Shown here piece after piece: positions 25,305-33,163 of a stretch of DNA of 64,000 nt. A program made the translations under genes and the position numbers. The notes beneath the pieces are model-generated. The model had not been told where the DNA came from. It worked only from the letters and a program-made list of their open reading frames with translations, and ran no database searches. The DNA is taken from positions 2,123,199 to 2,187,198 of the forward strand of contig CP000875.1 of NCBI GenBank assembly GCA_000018565.1, in the 5' to 3' direction. The first letter of the stretch is position 1, and each line of letters begins with the position of its first letter. The DNA comes from Herpetosiphon aurantiacus DSM 785. GTDB lineage: Bacteria > Chloroflexota > Chloroflexia > Chloroflexales > Herpetosiphonaceae.

Positions 25305-25379
25305 ACAAACCCCAAATAGTAATGGCAGACCTCAATCGGCCTGCCATAAGCATACGTTGGTTTGTGACAACCAATGTCA
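25305..25379. repeat. Duplicated intergenic module, copy A
   Basis: Homologous to 23282-23358. The palindrome TGACA-N5-TGTCA (25365-25379) overlaps the transporter stop codon, and a GGCAGGCC/GGTCTGCC hairpin lies at about 25324-25345. It precedes paralog 4 as copy B precedes paralog 2. Confidence 0.8.
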
Positions 25380-27014
25380 TAGAAGTTGAATCAGTAATAA
25401 TTGGGCCAGAATGATTTTGATAATTAATGCTAATGGATAAACCGCAGCATAGCCCTGATTTGGCAGCTCATTGTTGCTTTGTTGCAGCGCAAAACTGAGC
25501 AAGGCTGGCTGGGTTTGAAAGCCCGCCAACATCCCCGTCAAAATGCCCATTGGGATTTTCAGCACTTTGTAGCCAATCGTCAAAATCAACATGGCGAGGC
25601 TAAAGGTAATTGCTGCGCCAACTCCAAACAAGAGCAAGCCATTACTGCTGAATAAGAATTTGACGAAATCGTAGCCTGCGCGGGTGCCAACCCCCGCCAA
25701 GAACATCACAATCCCAATTTGGCGCAGGGTTAAGTTGGTGCTATAGGGCATGTTCCAAACCAATGGGCCAGTGCGGTCGAGTGCGCCCAAAATCAACGAA
25801 ACTACCAATGGACCACCAGCAAAGCCAAGTTTGATGCTCACGCCACCTGGTAATGGCAACACCAACGAACCCACAACCAAGCCTAAGACTAAGCCCAAAG
25901 TGAAGGTCAAAATATCAACTTCGCTCAAGGCGCGATACGAATCGCCAAAAAAGCGGCTCACTTGAGGAATATCAGCACGCCGCGCAATCACCCGCACCCG
26001 ATCGCCAAGCTCCAAGCGGGTATCGGCGGTTGGCAACATTTCCACATCGCCACGACGCACCCGGGTAATGGTTGCCCCCAAGACTTGGGGCAAATTGAGC
26101 TGCTCCAGCCGAATTCCAACAATTTTGGGGTTAGAGACGAACATGCGGCGATAATCAAGATCGCGGCGGTCGTTGGAAATATCGTCGGTTTCTTTGCCAA
26201 GCACGGCTAGGGCTTTTTCGAGCACCTCGCTGGCCCCAACAATGCTCACATGATCGCCGAGCATAAATTGGGTTGCGCCAGTGGTGACCGCTACATGGCC
26301 ATCGCGGCGATAGCGCCCAAAAACCATGGGCCAATGATATTTGGCAATCAAGGCCTGAACTGATAGATTAGTGACTTCAGGATTGGTAATTTCAACCGTG
26401 CGGCTGGTAATATCGTGATGATTACCAGCTAAATCATGGCGTGAGGCTAATTCTTTGACATAATCGATGCGCCACAACCGTTGGACAAAAACAATTGCCA
26501 ACATCATCGCCACCACACCCATGGGGTAGGCAATCGAATAACCGACAACTGGATCATTGACCACAGCGGCTAATTCTTGCTCGGGCAAGACCGATTTCAA
26601 ATATTCGATGGCCGCAGCCAGCGCTGGCGTGTTAGTGATTGTGCCGGTAAACAGGCCAACGGTCAAGGTTGGTTTGATGCTAAAGAAAGAATGGGCCAGA
26701 ATTGCAAACAGATAGGCAACGACGATCATCCCACCAATAAAGAGATTATCGCGTAAGCCTTTGCTCTTCCACGAGCGAAAAAACTGATGGCCGCTGCTCA
26801 ACCCGACGGTGTAAACAAACATCACCAAGCCAAATTGATACAGCACTTCGGGCAGTTTTAGGCGCTCGTCGAGCGAGCCAATTGCCAAGCCCACAAACAA
26901 AACGGCGGCAACGCCGAGGCGTACACCGCCGAGATTCAATTGCCCTAAAGGATAGCCGATTGCTGCAACTACAAACAGCAGCAATAGTGGATTCGACGCT
27001 AGCAAGTCCAACAT
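25377..27014 (-). CDS. AspT/YidE-YbjL family transporter
   Basis: 545 residues. Two hydrophobic halves, each with about five or six helices, share internal duplication motifs (GLFTGTITNTPALAAA in the first half, GILTGMLAGFQTQPALLSFA in the second). Between them lie two TrkA-C/RCK-C-like cytoplasmic domains (GDHVSIVGA and LGDRVRVIARR). This is the plan of the aspartate:alanine exchanger (AAEx) family. The substrate is unknown; acidic amino or organic acids are typical. Its stop overlaps the palindrome of the duplicated module upstream of the STM4015 array, so its transcript may continue into the cassette. Confidence 0.88.
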   Translation of the reverse strand: MLDLLASNPLLLLFVVAAIGYPLGQLNLGGVRLGVAAVLFVGLAIGSLDERLKLPEVLYQFGLVMFVYTVGLSSGHQFFRSWKSKGLRDNLFIGGMIVVAYLFAILAHSFFSIKPTLTVGLFTGTITNTPALAAAIEYLKSVLPEQELAAVVNDPVVGYSIAYPMGVVAMMLAIVFVQRLWRIDYVKELASRHDLAGNHHDITSRTVEITNPEVTNLSVQALIAKYHWPMVFGRYRRDGHVAVTTGATQFMLGDHVSIVGASEVLEKALAVLGKETDDISNDRRDLDYRRMFVSNPKIVGIRLEQLNLPQVLGATITRVRRGDVEMLPTADTRLELGDRVRVIARRADIPQVSRFFGDSYRALSEVDILTFTLGLVLGLVVGSLVLPLPGGVSIKLGFAGGPLVVSLILGALDRTGPLVWNMPYSTNLTLRQIGIVMFLAGVGTRAGYDFVKFLFSSNGLLLFGVGAAITFSLAMLILTIGYKVLKIPMGILTGMLAGFQTQPALLSFALQQSNNELPNQGYAAVYPLALIIKIILAQLLLIQLL

Positions 27015-27033
27015 AATGTTCCTTTCGCAGCGT

Positions 27034-27050
27034 ACAGCCGATCAGGCTGT
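27034..27050 (-). other. Small hairpin in transporter 5' region
   Basis: ACAGCC-N5-GGCTGT, a perfect 6-bp stem about 20 bp upstream of the transporter ATG. It could influence translation or act as an operator; nothing more can be said. Confidence 0.3.
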
Positions 27051-27236
27051 TTCTCTCGATGCCATCTTAGCATAGCCGAGCCATCCACTTTGCACGGTTG
27101 CAGCCTCGCTACGATTATTGTGAATTTGATAACAAGATCCTTGGTCACATCTCCTTGGCTTATTCCCAAATATGCAGGATGCGTGATTAATCTAAGCCTA
27201 TAAGGAACGATGCTGCATGGGCATACAGCGTCTAGA

Positions 27237-28286
27237 TTAATCTGTGAGCTGCCAAAGCATAATATCTGTCGAGAAATAATCCCAATCACTGATTCTATCG
27301 CTGCCAGTAATTTGATTTGCATCATTAATCGAGGCGGCACTGGTTTGATGTTCAGTCAGGCCAGTGTCCTCGGGCCACATATACAGCACTGTGCCATTTC
27401 GCCAAACCGTAGCCTTGGAATACCCATCAGTGTCATAGGTTGTGCCAACGATCACGCCTAAATTATTAATGTCGTTGGCGAAGGTGCTGTAGGGTGTTGT
27501 TGTGCTTAATATCGTCGTAATGCCATCGTCCCATATAAAGGCCCGCGAGATGCCATTGGTCATGACCATCGTGCCGACAACTTGTTCGCTATTATTAATC
27601 GCAACCCCATAACTTTGGACTGCTGGGATGTTAAGGTCGATTATTTGCCCATTTTTCCAGATACATGCACGGTTTACGCCGCTGGCGTTGGTACTACTCC
27701 CCACAATGACCTTGTGATCATTGATCTCGCGTGCAGTACTGTAGGTGCCGCCTAGGGTTCCTAAATCGGTTATGGTATTGCGATACCACATAAATGCATG
27801 GGTTTCCCCAGTGCTGGTGCTACTCCTGCCCACGATTCGCTCGCCATTACTCACATCAAAAGCAATACTGCTTGGCCCTCCCAGCGTGCCGAGATCGATC
27901 GGATCGCCGCCAGTCCAATAAAATGCGCGTTGTTCATGGGTATAGGTATTACTTTCGCCAACAACGAACCCACTATCGTTGATACCATGACCATAGCTTT
28001 TGTCGCCACCGCCTAATGGTGGAATCTCGGTGAATGTTCCTCGTCGCCAAACAAAGGCTCGGGTATCGGATAATTCGGTTTCAGATCCGCCAGCAATCCG
28101 CCCAAAATCGTTAATATCCCGTGCGTAAGCGTCATGGCCGCCCATTGTGCCAACAGTCCGCGACGTGTAGCCTGGATTGGGTGGAGTGGGGGTTTGGGCG
28201 TGCATTAATCGCGATTGGCTTTGTGTTAGACCTAATAATCCAATCACAATTAATCCACAACCGATGCGTTTGCTGCTACCTAGCAT
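27237..28286 (-). CDS. Secreted HAF-repeat protein
   Basis: 349 residues. A signal peptide (KRIGCGLIVIGLLGLTQSQS) ends near the AQTPTPPNPG stretch. The rest is a chain of about seven ~45-residue HAF-type repeats (DLGTLGGTYSTAREINDHKVIVGSS, HAFMWYRN), which form beta-rich surface or extracellular modules. There is no enzymatic motif. AGGAGG lies eight bases before the ATG. It is a single gene with no clear operon partner. Role unknown; possibly cell-surface or adhesive. Confidence 0.88.
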   Translation of the reverse strand: MLGSSKRIGCGLIVIGLLGLTQSQSRLMHAQTPTPPNPGYTSRTVGTMGGHDAYARDINDFGRIAGGSETELSDTRAFVWRRGTFTEIPPLGGGDKSYGHGINDSGFVVGESNTYTHEQRAFYWTGGDPIDLGTLGGPSSIAFDVSNGERIVGRSSTSTGETHAFMWYRNTITDLGTLGGTYSTAREINDHKVIVGSSTNASGVNRACIWKNGQIIDLNIPAVQSYGVAINNSEQVVGTMVMTNGISRAFIWDDGITTILSTTTPYSTFANDINNLGVIVGTTYDTDGYSKATVWRNGTVLYMWPEDTGLTEHQTSAASINDANQITGSDRISDWDYFSTDIMLWQLTD

Positions 28287-28590
28287 TGAGCCATCCTCCT
28301 AAACTCTTTTGGGATGAAGGTGCTACGGTAGGCAAGAGTTTATTAATAGAATATCGTTTGGATAATAACCTGATTATAATCTATCTTATACCAATTGGTT
28401 GCGCTAGATTGATCCATTGTGAGTACAATACCTGATTTTGTTTGTTTGGTAACTTTGATGCGCTATTCGCTGGTTAATTACAGGATGGCGGATGTGCCAC
28501 TTGCAGTGGATTGTTCTTGTTGCTCATGGAACAAGATGTGCTTTAGGCTTGGATTAGCAAAGACGAACATTAGCACAAGGAGTTTGTTTC
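28287..28590. other. Divergent intergenic region
   Basis: A 300-bp AT-rich gap between the leftward HAF-repeat gene and the rightward PRC-barrel gene. Several TATAAT-like hexamers occur (for example TATAAT at 28375-28380), but I see no well-spaced promoter pair and no convincing small gene. Confidence 0.5.
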
Positions 28591-29070
28591 ATGACCACGA
28601 TTAATAGTCTTTTTGGTAAACCAATTATTGCCCAATCGACCGGTGAGCGAGTGGCTACGGTGCAGGATGTCGTGCTGGATCTGCCGCCAACCCGCGTCGT
28701 TGCCTTGCTTACCGATCGCGGTGGGCTACTTCGTTCGGCGCATAGCATCCGTTGGGAGCAAGTGATCAGTATTGGTGATGTTGTGGTCGTTGGCGGCGAG
28801 ACGACTCCAACCTCGGTTAATGAAGATCCTGAGCTTACAGCGCTGATCAAGCAAGCCCACCAGATTACTGGCACGACCGTTATTACCGTGGATGGAACCC
28901 AGCTTGGAACGATTGCCGATATTACGATTGATGAGCGTGGCCAAATTCTTGGCTATGAACTCAAACAGGGTTTGTTGCAAGACCTTCGAGGAAGAACCAT
29001 GCTGCCCATTGAACAGATTCGTTCATTCGGCAACGATGCACTGATTGTTGAGCAACCAGCAATCGCCTAG
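28591..29070 (+). CDS. PRC-barrel domain protein
   Basis: 159 residues forming two PRC-barrel units: residues about 5-65 (LFGKPIIAQSTGERVATVQDVVLD) and 90-155 (ITGTTVITVDGTQLGTIADITID ... LPIEQIRSFG). PRC-barrels are small beta-domains in photosynthetic reaction-centre H subunits and RNA-processing RimM; stand-alone double-PRC proteins are usually of unknown role and may bind other proteins. AAGGAG lies eight bases before the ATG. A strong terminator closes this single-gene unit. Confidence 0.85.
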   Translation: MTTINSLFGKPIIAQSTGERVATVQDVVLDLPPTRVVALLTDRGGLLRSAHSIRWEQVISIGDVVVVGGETTPTSVNEDPELTALIKQAHQITGTTVITVDGTQLGTIADITIDERGQILGYELKQGLLQDLRGRTMLPIEQIRSFGNDALIVEQPAIA

Positions 29071-29078
29071 CTGATTGG

Positions 29079-29115
29079 AACCCCTTTTCTGTAACACAGA
29101 AGAGGGGTTTATTAT
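29079..29115 (+). terminator. Terminator of PRC-barrel gene
   Basis: AACCCCTTTTCTGT (29079-29092) pairs with ACAGAAGAGGGGTT (29096-29109), one G-T wobble, three-base loop, followed by TTATTATT. Confidence 0.88.
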
Positions 29116-29256
29116 TAAAGGTTTAAGCCACGACATTAAAACTCATCATCTACTTTTCACGGGTAGGTTTTTAATGATTGCACAATCACAGAAAGCGATG
29201 AAAACCTTCATCTGCTAGCCTCTACAATCTGACGACGAACCTCTAGCCCACTATTG

Positions 29257-29262
29257 TATAAT
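29257..29262 (+). promoter_or_regulatory. TATAAT -10 element upstream of SDR gene
   Basis: A perfect -10 hexamer 57 bp before the chosen GTG start; the matching -35 is poor. Confidence 0.35.
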
Positions 29263-29318
29263 CGTGCTAGCTTTCTCCAGTTTGGGGAAACCAACCGAGC
29301 TACGTGAAAGGATCGTGT

Positions 29319-30059
29319 GTGCCACAGGATTTTAGTGGGCAAGTTGCCTTAGTAACTGGAGCTTCGCGCGGCATTGGAGCCGAAATTAGTCGCCAGCTGG
29401 CGCAACGTGGAGCCGATATCGTGATTAATTATCGCAGCAAAGCCTCGCGAGCCGAAGCTGTTGCCAGCGAAATAACTGCGCTTGGCCGGACTGCACTCCT
29501 GGCTCAGGCCGATTTAACCCAAATTAATGATTTGATTACCACCCAAACCCAAATTCAACAAGCCTTTGGCAAACTCGATTTGTTGGTACTCAATGCCAGC
29601 GGTGGCCTTGAAAAAGATAAACCCGCTAGCTACGCCATGGATCTCAATCTCACTGCTCAAGTGCAAACCGTCGAAACCATGTTGCCATTGATGCAAGCTG
29701 GCAGTTGCATTGTTTTCGTCACCAGCCACTGGGCGCATTTCTATGGCGAACGACCAATTATCGCTGGCTACGAGCCAGTTGCTAGCAGCAAAAAAGCTGG
29801 CGAAATGGCGCTGCGCGAACGGATTGATCAATTTACCCAGCGCGGAATTCATTTTTATGTGGTCAGCGGCGATATGATCGAAGGCACGATCACGCCCAAA
29901 TTGCTTGATCGTGCCCAGCCTGGCTTTTTGGCCGCCCGCAAAGAACACAGCCCTGAGCCAATTCCCACGATTGAAGAATTTGCCAGCGCGATTGTAGCAA
30001 CCGCCGCCGATCGCAGCCAAGCCAATGGCCACACTGTGTTCGTTGGGCCGATTATTTAA
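29319..30059 (+). CDS. Short-chain dehydrogenase/reductase with atypical active site
   Basis: 246 residues. The Rossmann motif VALVTGASRGIGAEIS and LLVLNASGG (usual Asn-Ala-Gly) place it in the classical SDR family using NAD(P)H. The canonical Tyr-X3-Lys is not at normal spacing: the region reads GYEPVASSKKAGEMALR, where the residue four before the first Lys is Val and the only Tyr is seven before it. It may be inactive, or use a shifted Tyr. I chose GTG at 29319 because AAAGGA stands six bases before it; GTG at 29304 lies ahead of that site. Substrate unknown. Confidence 0.8.
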   Translation: MPQDFSGQVALVTGASRGIGAEISRQLAQRGADIVINYRSKASRAEAVASEITALGRTALLAQADLTQINDLITTQTQIQQAFGKLDLLVLNASGGLEKDKPASYAMDLNLTAQVQTVETMLPLMQAGSCIVFVTSHWAHFYGERPIIAGYEPVASSKKAGEMALRERIDQFTQRGIHFYVVSGDMIEGTITPKLLDRAQPGFLAARKEHSPEPIPTIEEFASAIVATAADRSQANGHTVFVGPII

Positions 30060-30081
30060 GATAACTTAATAAGGTAAATAA

Positions 30082-30123
30082 AGAATCCTCATGGCAGATA
30101 TAATTGACTTCCATGAGGATTCT
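30082..30123. terminator. Bidirectional terminator
   Basis: AGAATCCTCATGG (30082-30094) and CCATGAGGATTCT (30111-30123) form a perfect 13-bp stem with a 16-base loop between the rightward SDR gene and the leftward peptidase gene. Confidence 0.88.
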
Positions 30124-30165
30124 GTTTAGTAGTCTAGGGCATCGATTTGAAAACTGAGTTATTAT

Positions 30166-31629
30166 CTAATATCCAGCAGGCAAAGTGCCATAAATATAAC
30201 CTTCATGCCGAATCAACTGGTAGTTATGGTTAATCGCATCGGTAGCTCCTGCTACTGTACCAGTTGTAAAATTATCTCCACGTCCATCATGATAAAATAG
30301 CTCTAAAGGTCGTAGATCCGCACCATTGGTTGGTAAAACATAACCTTCAATTCGCACAAAGCCATATCCAGCCATTAGTGCAGATTGTTCGCCTTCAGCT
30401 GTTGCGGTAATGTAGTTATCTTGTCGGGCATCACTCCAAAATAATTTTAATGGAACTGTATCAGGCAAATGATCAGCAAAAACATAGCCCTCAGTTCGAA
30501 TAAACCCATAGGCTGATATATGAGCAGAAGCAATGCCCTCAGATGTTGCAGTTGGAAAATTATCACCACGATCGGAATGCCAGTAGAGCTGTAGGGGGCG
30601 TGCAACAAAAACATAACCTTCGATTCGCACAAAACTATACCCAGCTGCTAATGCAGATTGTTCGCCTTCTGCAGTCGAGGTTGTAAAATTATCCTGTCGT
30701 GTATCACTCCAAAATAGTTTCAATGGTACAGTATGTTGTTGCTGTGTAGCGTAAATATAGCCTTCGGTTCGCACAAAACTATAGCCAGCATTACGTGCAT
30801 CATTGATTCCTGCATTAGTGGCGACTAAGATATTGTCACCCCTACCACTATGCCAATACTGTTGGAGTGGTACTCTACCTGATCCTGCATGACTAAATAC
30901 AAACCCTTCGGTTCGAATTGAAGTGTATGCATTTGCCGCCGCAGAGATTTCTGCTTGTGTTGAGGCAGTTGTAAAGTTATCTCCACGTTCGCCATGCCAA
31001 AATAGCCTTAATGGTCGATAATTAGCAGTCGGCAATTGTGGTTGGGATTGATTAGTTGAATACAAGCCACGTTGGCCTGAACGCAGCCGATTAGCATCAG
31101 TGATCCCATCAATCGGTATCGGAATCACGCCACTACTCGCCATCCGTGCCCCTTGAAAGATTTGAAAGTGTAGGTGTGGCGCAAAATTTGGATATCCACC
31201 ACAGGTGCCAATTTGTTGACCTTGAAACACTTCCGTTCCAACCGCTAAACCAGGACTTACGGTATCTAAGTGTGAATATAATGAACGGTAATTATTCACG
31301 CGATGATCAATCTGAAGTTCGTGACCATTATTCGATTCAATAAAGCCATGTGCCATCGCTAAAATCGGTCGGCCTAAGCACGCTTGATTCACTGGTACGA
31401 CATCAACTGCATAATAATTCCAAGCTTGTTGATGATTTGCCGCCTCCCAGCCTGCTGTGACTCGCCATTCTGCGCCTGGCTGAAATGGCAGTTTCACGGC
31501 TAAGCCATCGATAGTAATCTGGGCAGGCTGCGCTTGAGCGTTCTGCGCTTGACTTGATTGAGGAGAGCCAAAACCAATACTGACAATAATTGCGACCAAC
31601 CAACAAGCTATGATTCGCTTCGTATTCAT
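30166..31629 (-). CDS. Secreted M23-type metallopeptidase with six lectin-like repeats
   Basis: 487 residues from ATG at 31629 (GAGG five bases upstream). A signal peptide (RIIACWLVAIIVSIGFG) precedes an M23 domain with LasA-like metal ligands (NHQ...YYAVDV, then LYSHLD, then PHLHFQIF), expected to cut peptidoglycan crosslinks or glycine-rich peptides outside the cell. From about residue 200, six ~45-residue repeats follow, each with a YWH/FWSD-x-RGDN/RQDN turn and ending R-x-EGYV(F/Y). They resemble DUF5648-type beta repeats (inference). This architecture suits wall lysis of other bacteria, which fits predatory Herpetosiphon-like organisms. Confidence 0.88.
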   Translation of the reverse strand: MNTKRIIACWLVAIIVSIGFGSPQSSQAQNAQAQPAQITIDGLAVKLPFQPGAEWRVTAGWEAANHQQAWNYYAVDVVPVNQACLGRPILAMAHGFIESNNGHELQIDHRVNNYRSLYSHLDTVSPGLAVGTEVFQGQQIGTCGGYPNFAPHLHFQIFQGARMASSGVIPIPIDGITDANRLRSGQRGLYSTNQSQPQLPTANYRPLRLFWHGERGDNFTTASTQAEISAAANAYTSIRTEGFVFSHAGSGRVPLQQYWHSGRGDNILVATNAGINDARNAGYSFVRTEGYIYATQQQHTVPLKLFWSDTRQDNFTTSTAEGEQSALAAGYSFVRIEGYVFVARPLQLYWHSDRGDNFPTATSEGIASAHISAYGFIRTEGYVFADHLPDTVPLKLFWSDARQDNYITATAEGEQSALMAGYGFVRIEGYVLPTNGADLRPLELFYHDGRGDNFTTGTVAGATDAINHNYQLIRHEGYIYGTLPAGY

Positions 31630-31776
31630 ATCCACCTCACAACTTTATAATTCGTCCAGCCTGATCAACTACTCCATGCCAATTGAACCCACCTCCAAAT
31701 AGATTTCGAATATTGATTTACTCATAACAATACATCCATATGTGAGGATTGAGGAATACACGAACGTGTTAAAATG

Positions 31777-31992
31777 TTAGTAAGCCCCGCCAAATTCGGG
31801 CTTCAGCTTGAGGTCAAAAACGCGTTTAATCAATTGAGTGCGACTGCGCACATCGAGCTTGCTGTAAATTTCGCGCAGATAACATCCGACAGTGTTTTCT
31901 TTCAAATTCAACAATCCAGCAATCTGGCGGTCAGTTTTACCATCAGCAATCAAGCATACGATCCTTAATTCCAGTGGAGTTAAGTCTGACAT
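31777..31992 (-). CDS. Stand-alone LuxR-type helix-turn-helix protein
   Basis: 71 residues, only a GerE/LuxR DNA-binding domain: LTPLELRIVCLIADGKTDRQ, then IAGLLNLKENTVGCYLREIY with SKLDVRSR. There is no receiver or ligand domain. A strong AGGAGG lies seven bases before the ATG, so it is a genuine short gene rather than a fragment. It diverges from the HTH-LamG gene across about 110 bp that hold an inverted repeat, and probably binds there (inference). Confidence 0.88.
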   Translation of the reverse strand: MSDLTPLELRIVCLIADGKTDRQIAGLLNLKENTVGCYLREIYSKLDVRSRTQLIKRVFDLKLKPEFGGAY

Positions 31993-32048
31993 TGGTGTTC
32001 CTCCTTGCCGTTGCTATTCCATACCAAGCAGACTAGCAAAGCTGATCG

Positions 32049-32078
32049 GGCCGAGTTGCATGTTTGTGCAACTCAGCC
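32049..32078. promoter_or_regulatory. Inverted repeat in divergent regulatory gap
   Basis: GAGTTGCA-N6-TGCAACTC (32053-32074), extended by GGC/GCC at both ends. It lies 24 bp before the HTH-LamG start and 57 bp before the LuxR-type start. Operator or leader hairpin. Confidence 0.55.
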
Positions 32079-32101
32079 TAACGTTTGAGGAAATTCGACC
32101 A

Positions 32102-33130
32102 ATGCATAGCCCAAACTATACCTTTGCCGACTTGTTACACATCTTTTTTGCCTTACGCCCCAACCCTGATCGGATTCGCACCTACGATGATTTGGCTCAA
32201 GCAACTGGAATTTCGCGCCGTTCATTAGCTCATTGGTTTGCTGGCGATTACGCTCCCCGTACTCCAGAGCCTGTTGAACGGCTCGGCGATATGTTGGGGC
32301 TAACTGGCTTTCAAATCGATCTGATGTTGTATGCGATCAACCCACGTTGGTCACGCTATAACACCCCAGCCGATCAACTGCAAACGGCTGAGGTCATTCG
32401 GCGGGTTGAACAACGCTTGCCTGATCCAAGCATCAGCACCAACGATCTGCCAAGCCCAAGCCAAATCGAAAGCACTTGGCCGATCTTGTTTCGCGATAGC
32501 TTTGAATCGAATGCGCATCACTGGGGGCTTGGCAGTAAAGATGATGATTCAGGCCGCGTCGAACGTTCGATCAGCAATCAATGCCTTGAACTGCGGCTAA
32601 GCAATCGCTTTGTTAGCGAAATGTTTATCGGAGCCGATTCGCAATGCTTCACGCCCGATCGCTATTATTGCTCGGTTTATGGGCGCTTTGTTAGCGAGGC
32701 TGGACCTGATGATGGCTTGGCTCTTATATTTGAGGAGATCAGTGATGCCTGTCATGGATTAATTCGCATTCGCGATCGAAGTGGCGAGTTTTCAGTGATT
32801 CAAGGGTTTCATGGCGGCGATTTTTGGAAAATTTACTTGCAGCGCCGCCCGATGCATGGCTATCGTATTGGTCAATTTAATAAAATCGCTCTATTGGTGG
32901 AGCATCAACAGCATTCAATATTTATTAACGACTACCATCAAGCAAGCTGGGAGATGCCACGCCTGCCTGCCAGCCGGATCGATCTTGGGATTATCGCAGG
33001 TGGTCAGCAACAAGCCGAGGTTCATTTTAAAGATTTCAGTGTGCGTGTGCCCGCCGATCAACGCCCCTTTGCAACCCTGGAAACGCTGATCGGCGGAACT
33101 TTAGCAAATTCGACGTGGCGGAATCAATAG
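32102..33130 (+). CDS. Helix-turn-helix protein fused to a LamG/concanavalin-like domain
   Basis: 342 residues from ATG at 32102; extending upstream would overlap the divergent LuxR-type gene. Residues about 15-75 are a Cro/C1-type helix-turn-helix (RTYDDLAQATGISRRSLAHW). After a short linker, residues about 130-320 (FRDSFESNAHHWGLG to VHFKDFSVRV) form a jelly-roll lectin-like domain, seen in LamG or DUF1080-type carbohydrate-binding proteins. There is no signal peptide. The fusion suggests a cytoplasmic regulator that senses a carbohydrate-like ligand (inference). It diverges from a LuxR-type gene and converges on the STAND regulator. Confidence 0.8.
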   Translation: MHSPNYTFADLLHIFFALRPNPDRIRTYDDLAQATGISRRSLAHWFAGDYAPRTPEPVERLGDMLGLTGFQIDLMLYAINPRWSRYNTPADQLQTAEVIRRVEQRLPDPSISTNDLPSPSQIESTWPILFRDSFESNAHHWGLGSKDDDSGRVERSISNQCLELRLSNRFVSEMFIGADSQCFTPDRYYCSVYGRFVSEAGPDDGLALIFEEISDACHGLIRIRDRSGEFSVIQGFHGGDFWKIYLQRRPMHGYRIGQFNKIALLVEHQQHSIFINDYHQASWEMPRLPASRIDLGIIAGGQQQAEVHFKDFSVRVPADQRPFATLETLIGGTLANSTWRNQ

Positions 33131-33163
33131 AACGAAACCAATAAATGTGGGCTGGGTTCGTTT
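33131..33163. terminator. Probable terminator between convergent genes
   Basis: AACGAAACC (33131-33139) pairs imperfectly with GGGTTCGTT (33154-33162), followed by T residues. It fills the whole 33-bp gap between the HTH-LamG and STAND genes. Confidence 0.5.

Noticed and set aside
28419-28604. 61-codon frame (+) ahead of the PRC-barrel gene
   Set aside because: No ribosome site, composition unlike protein, and it runs into the real gene's start in another frame.
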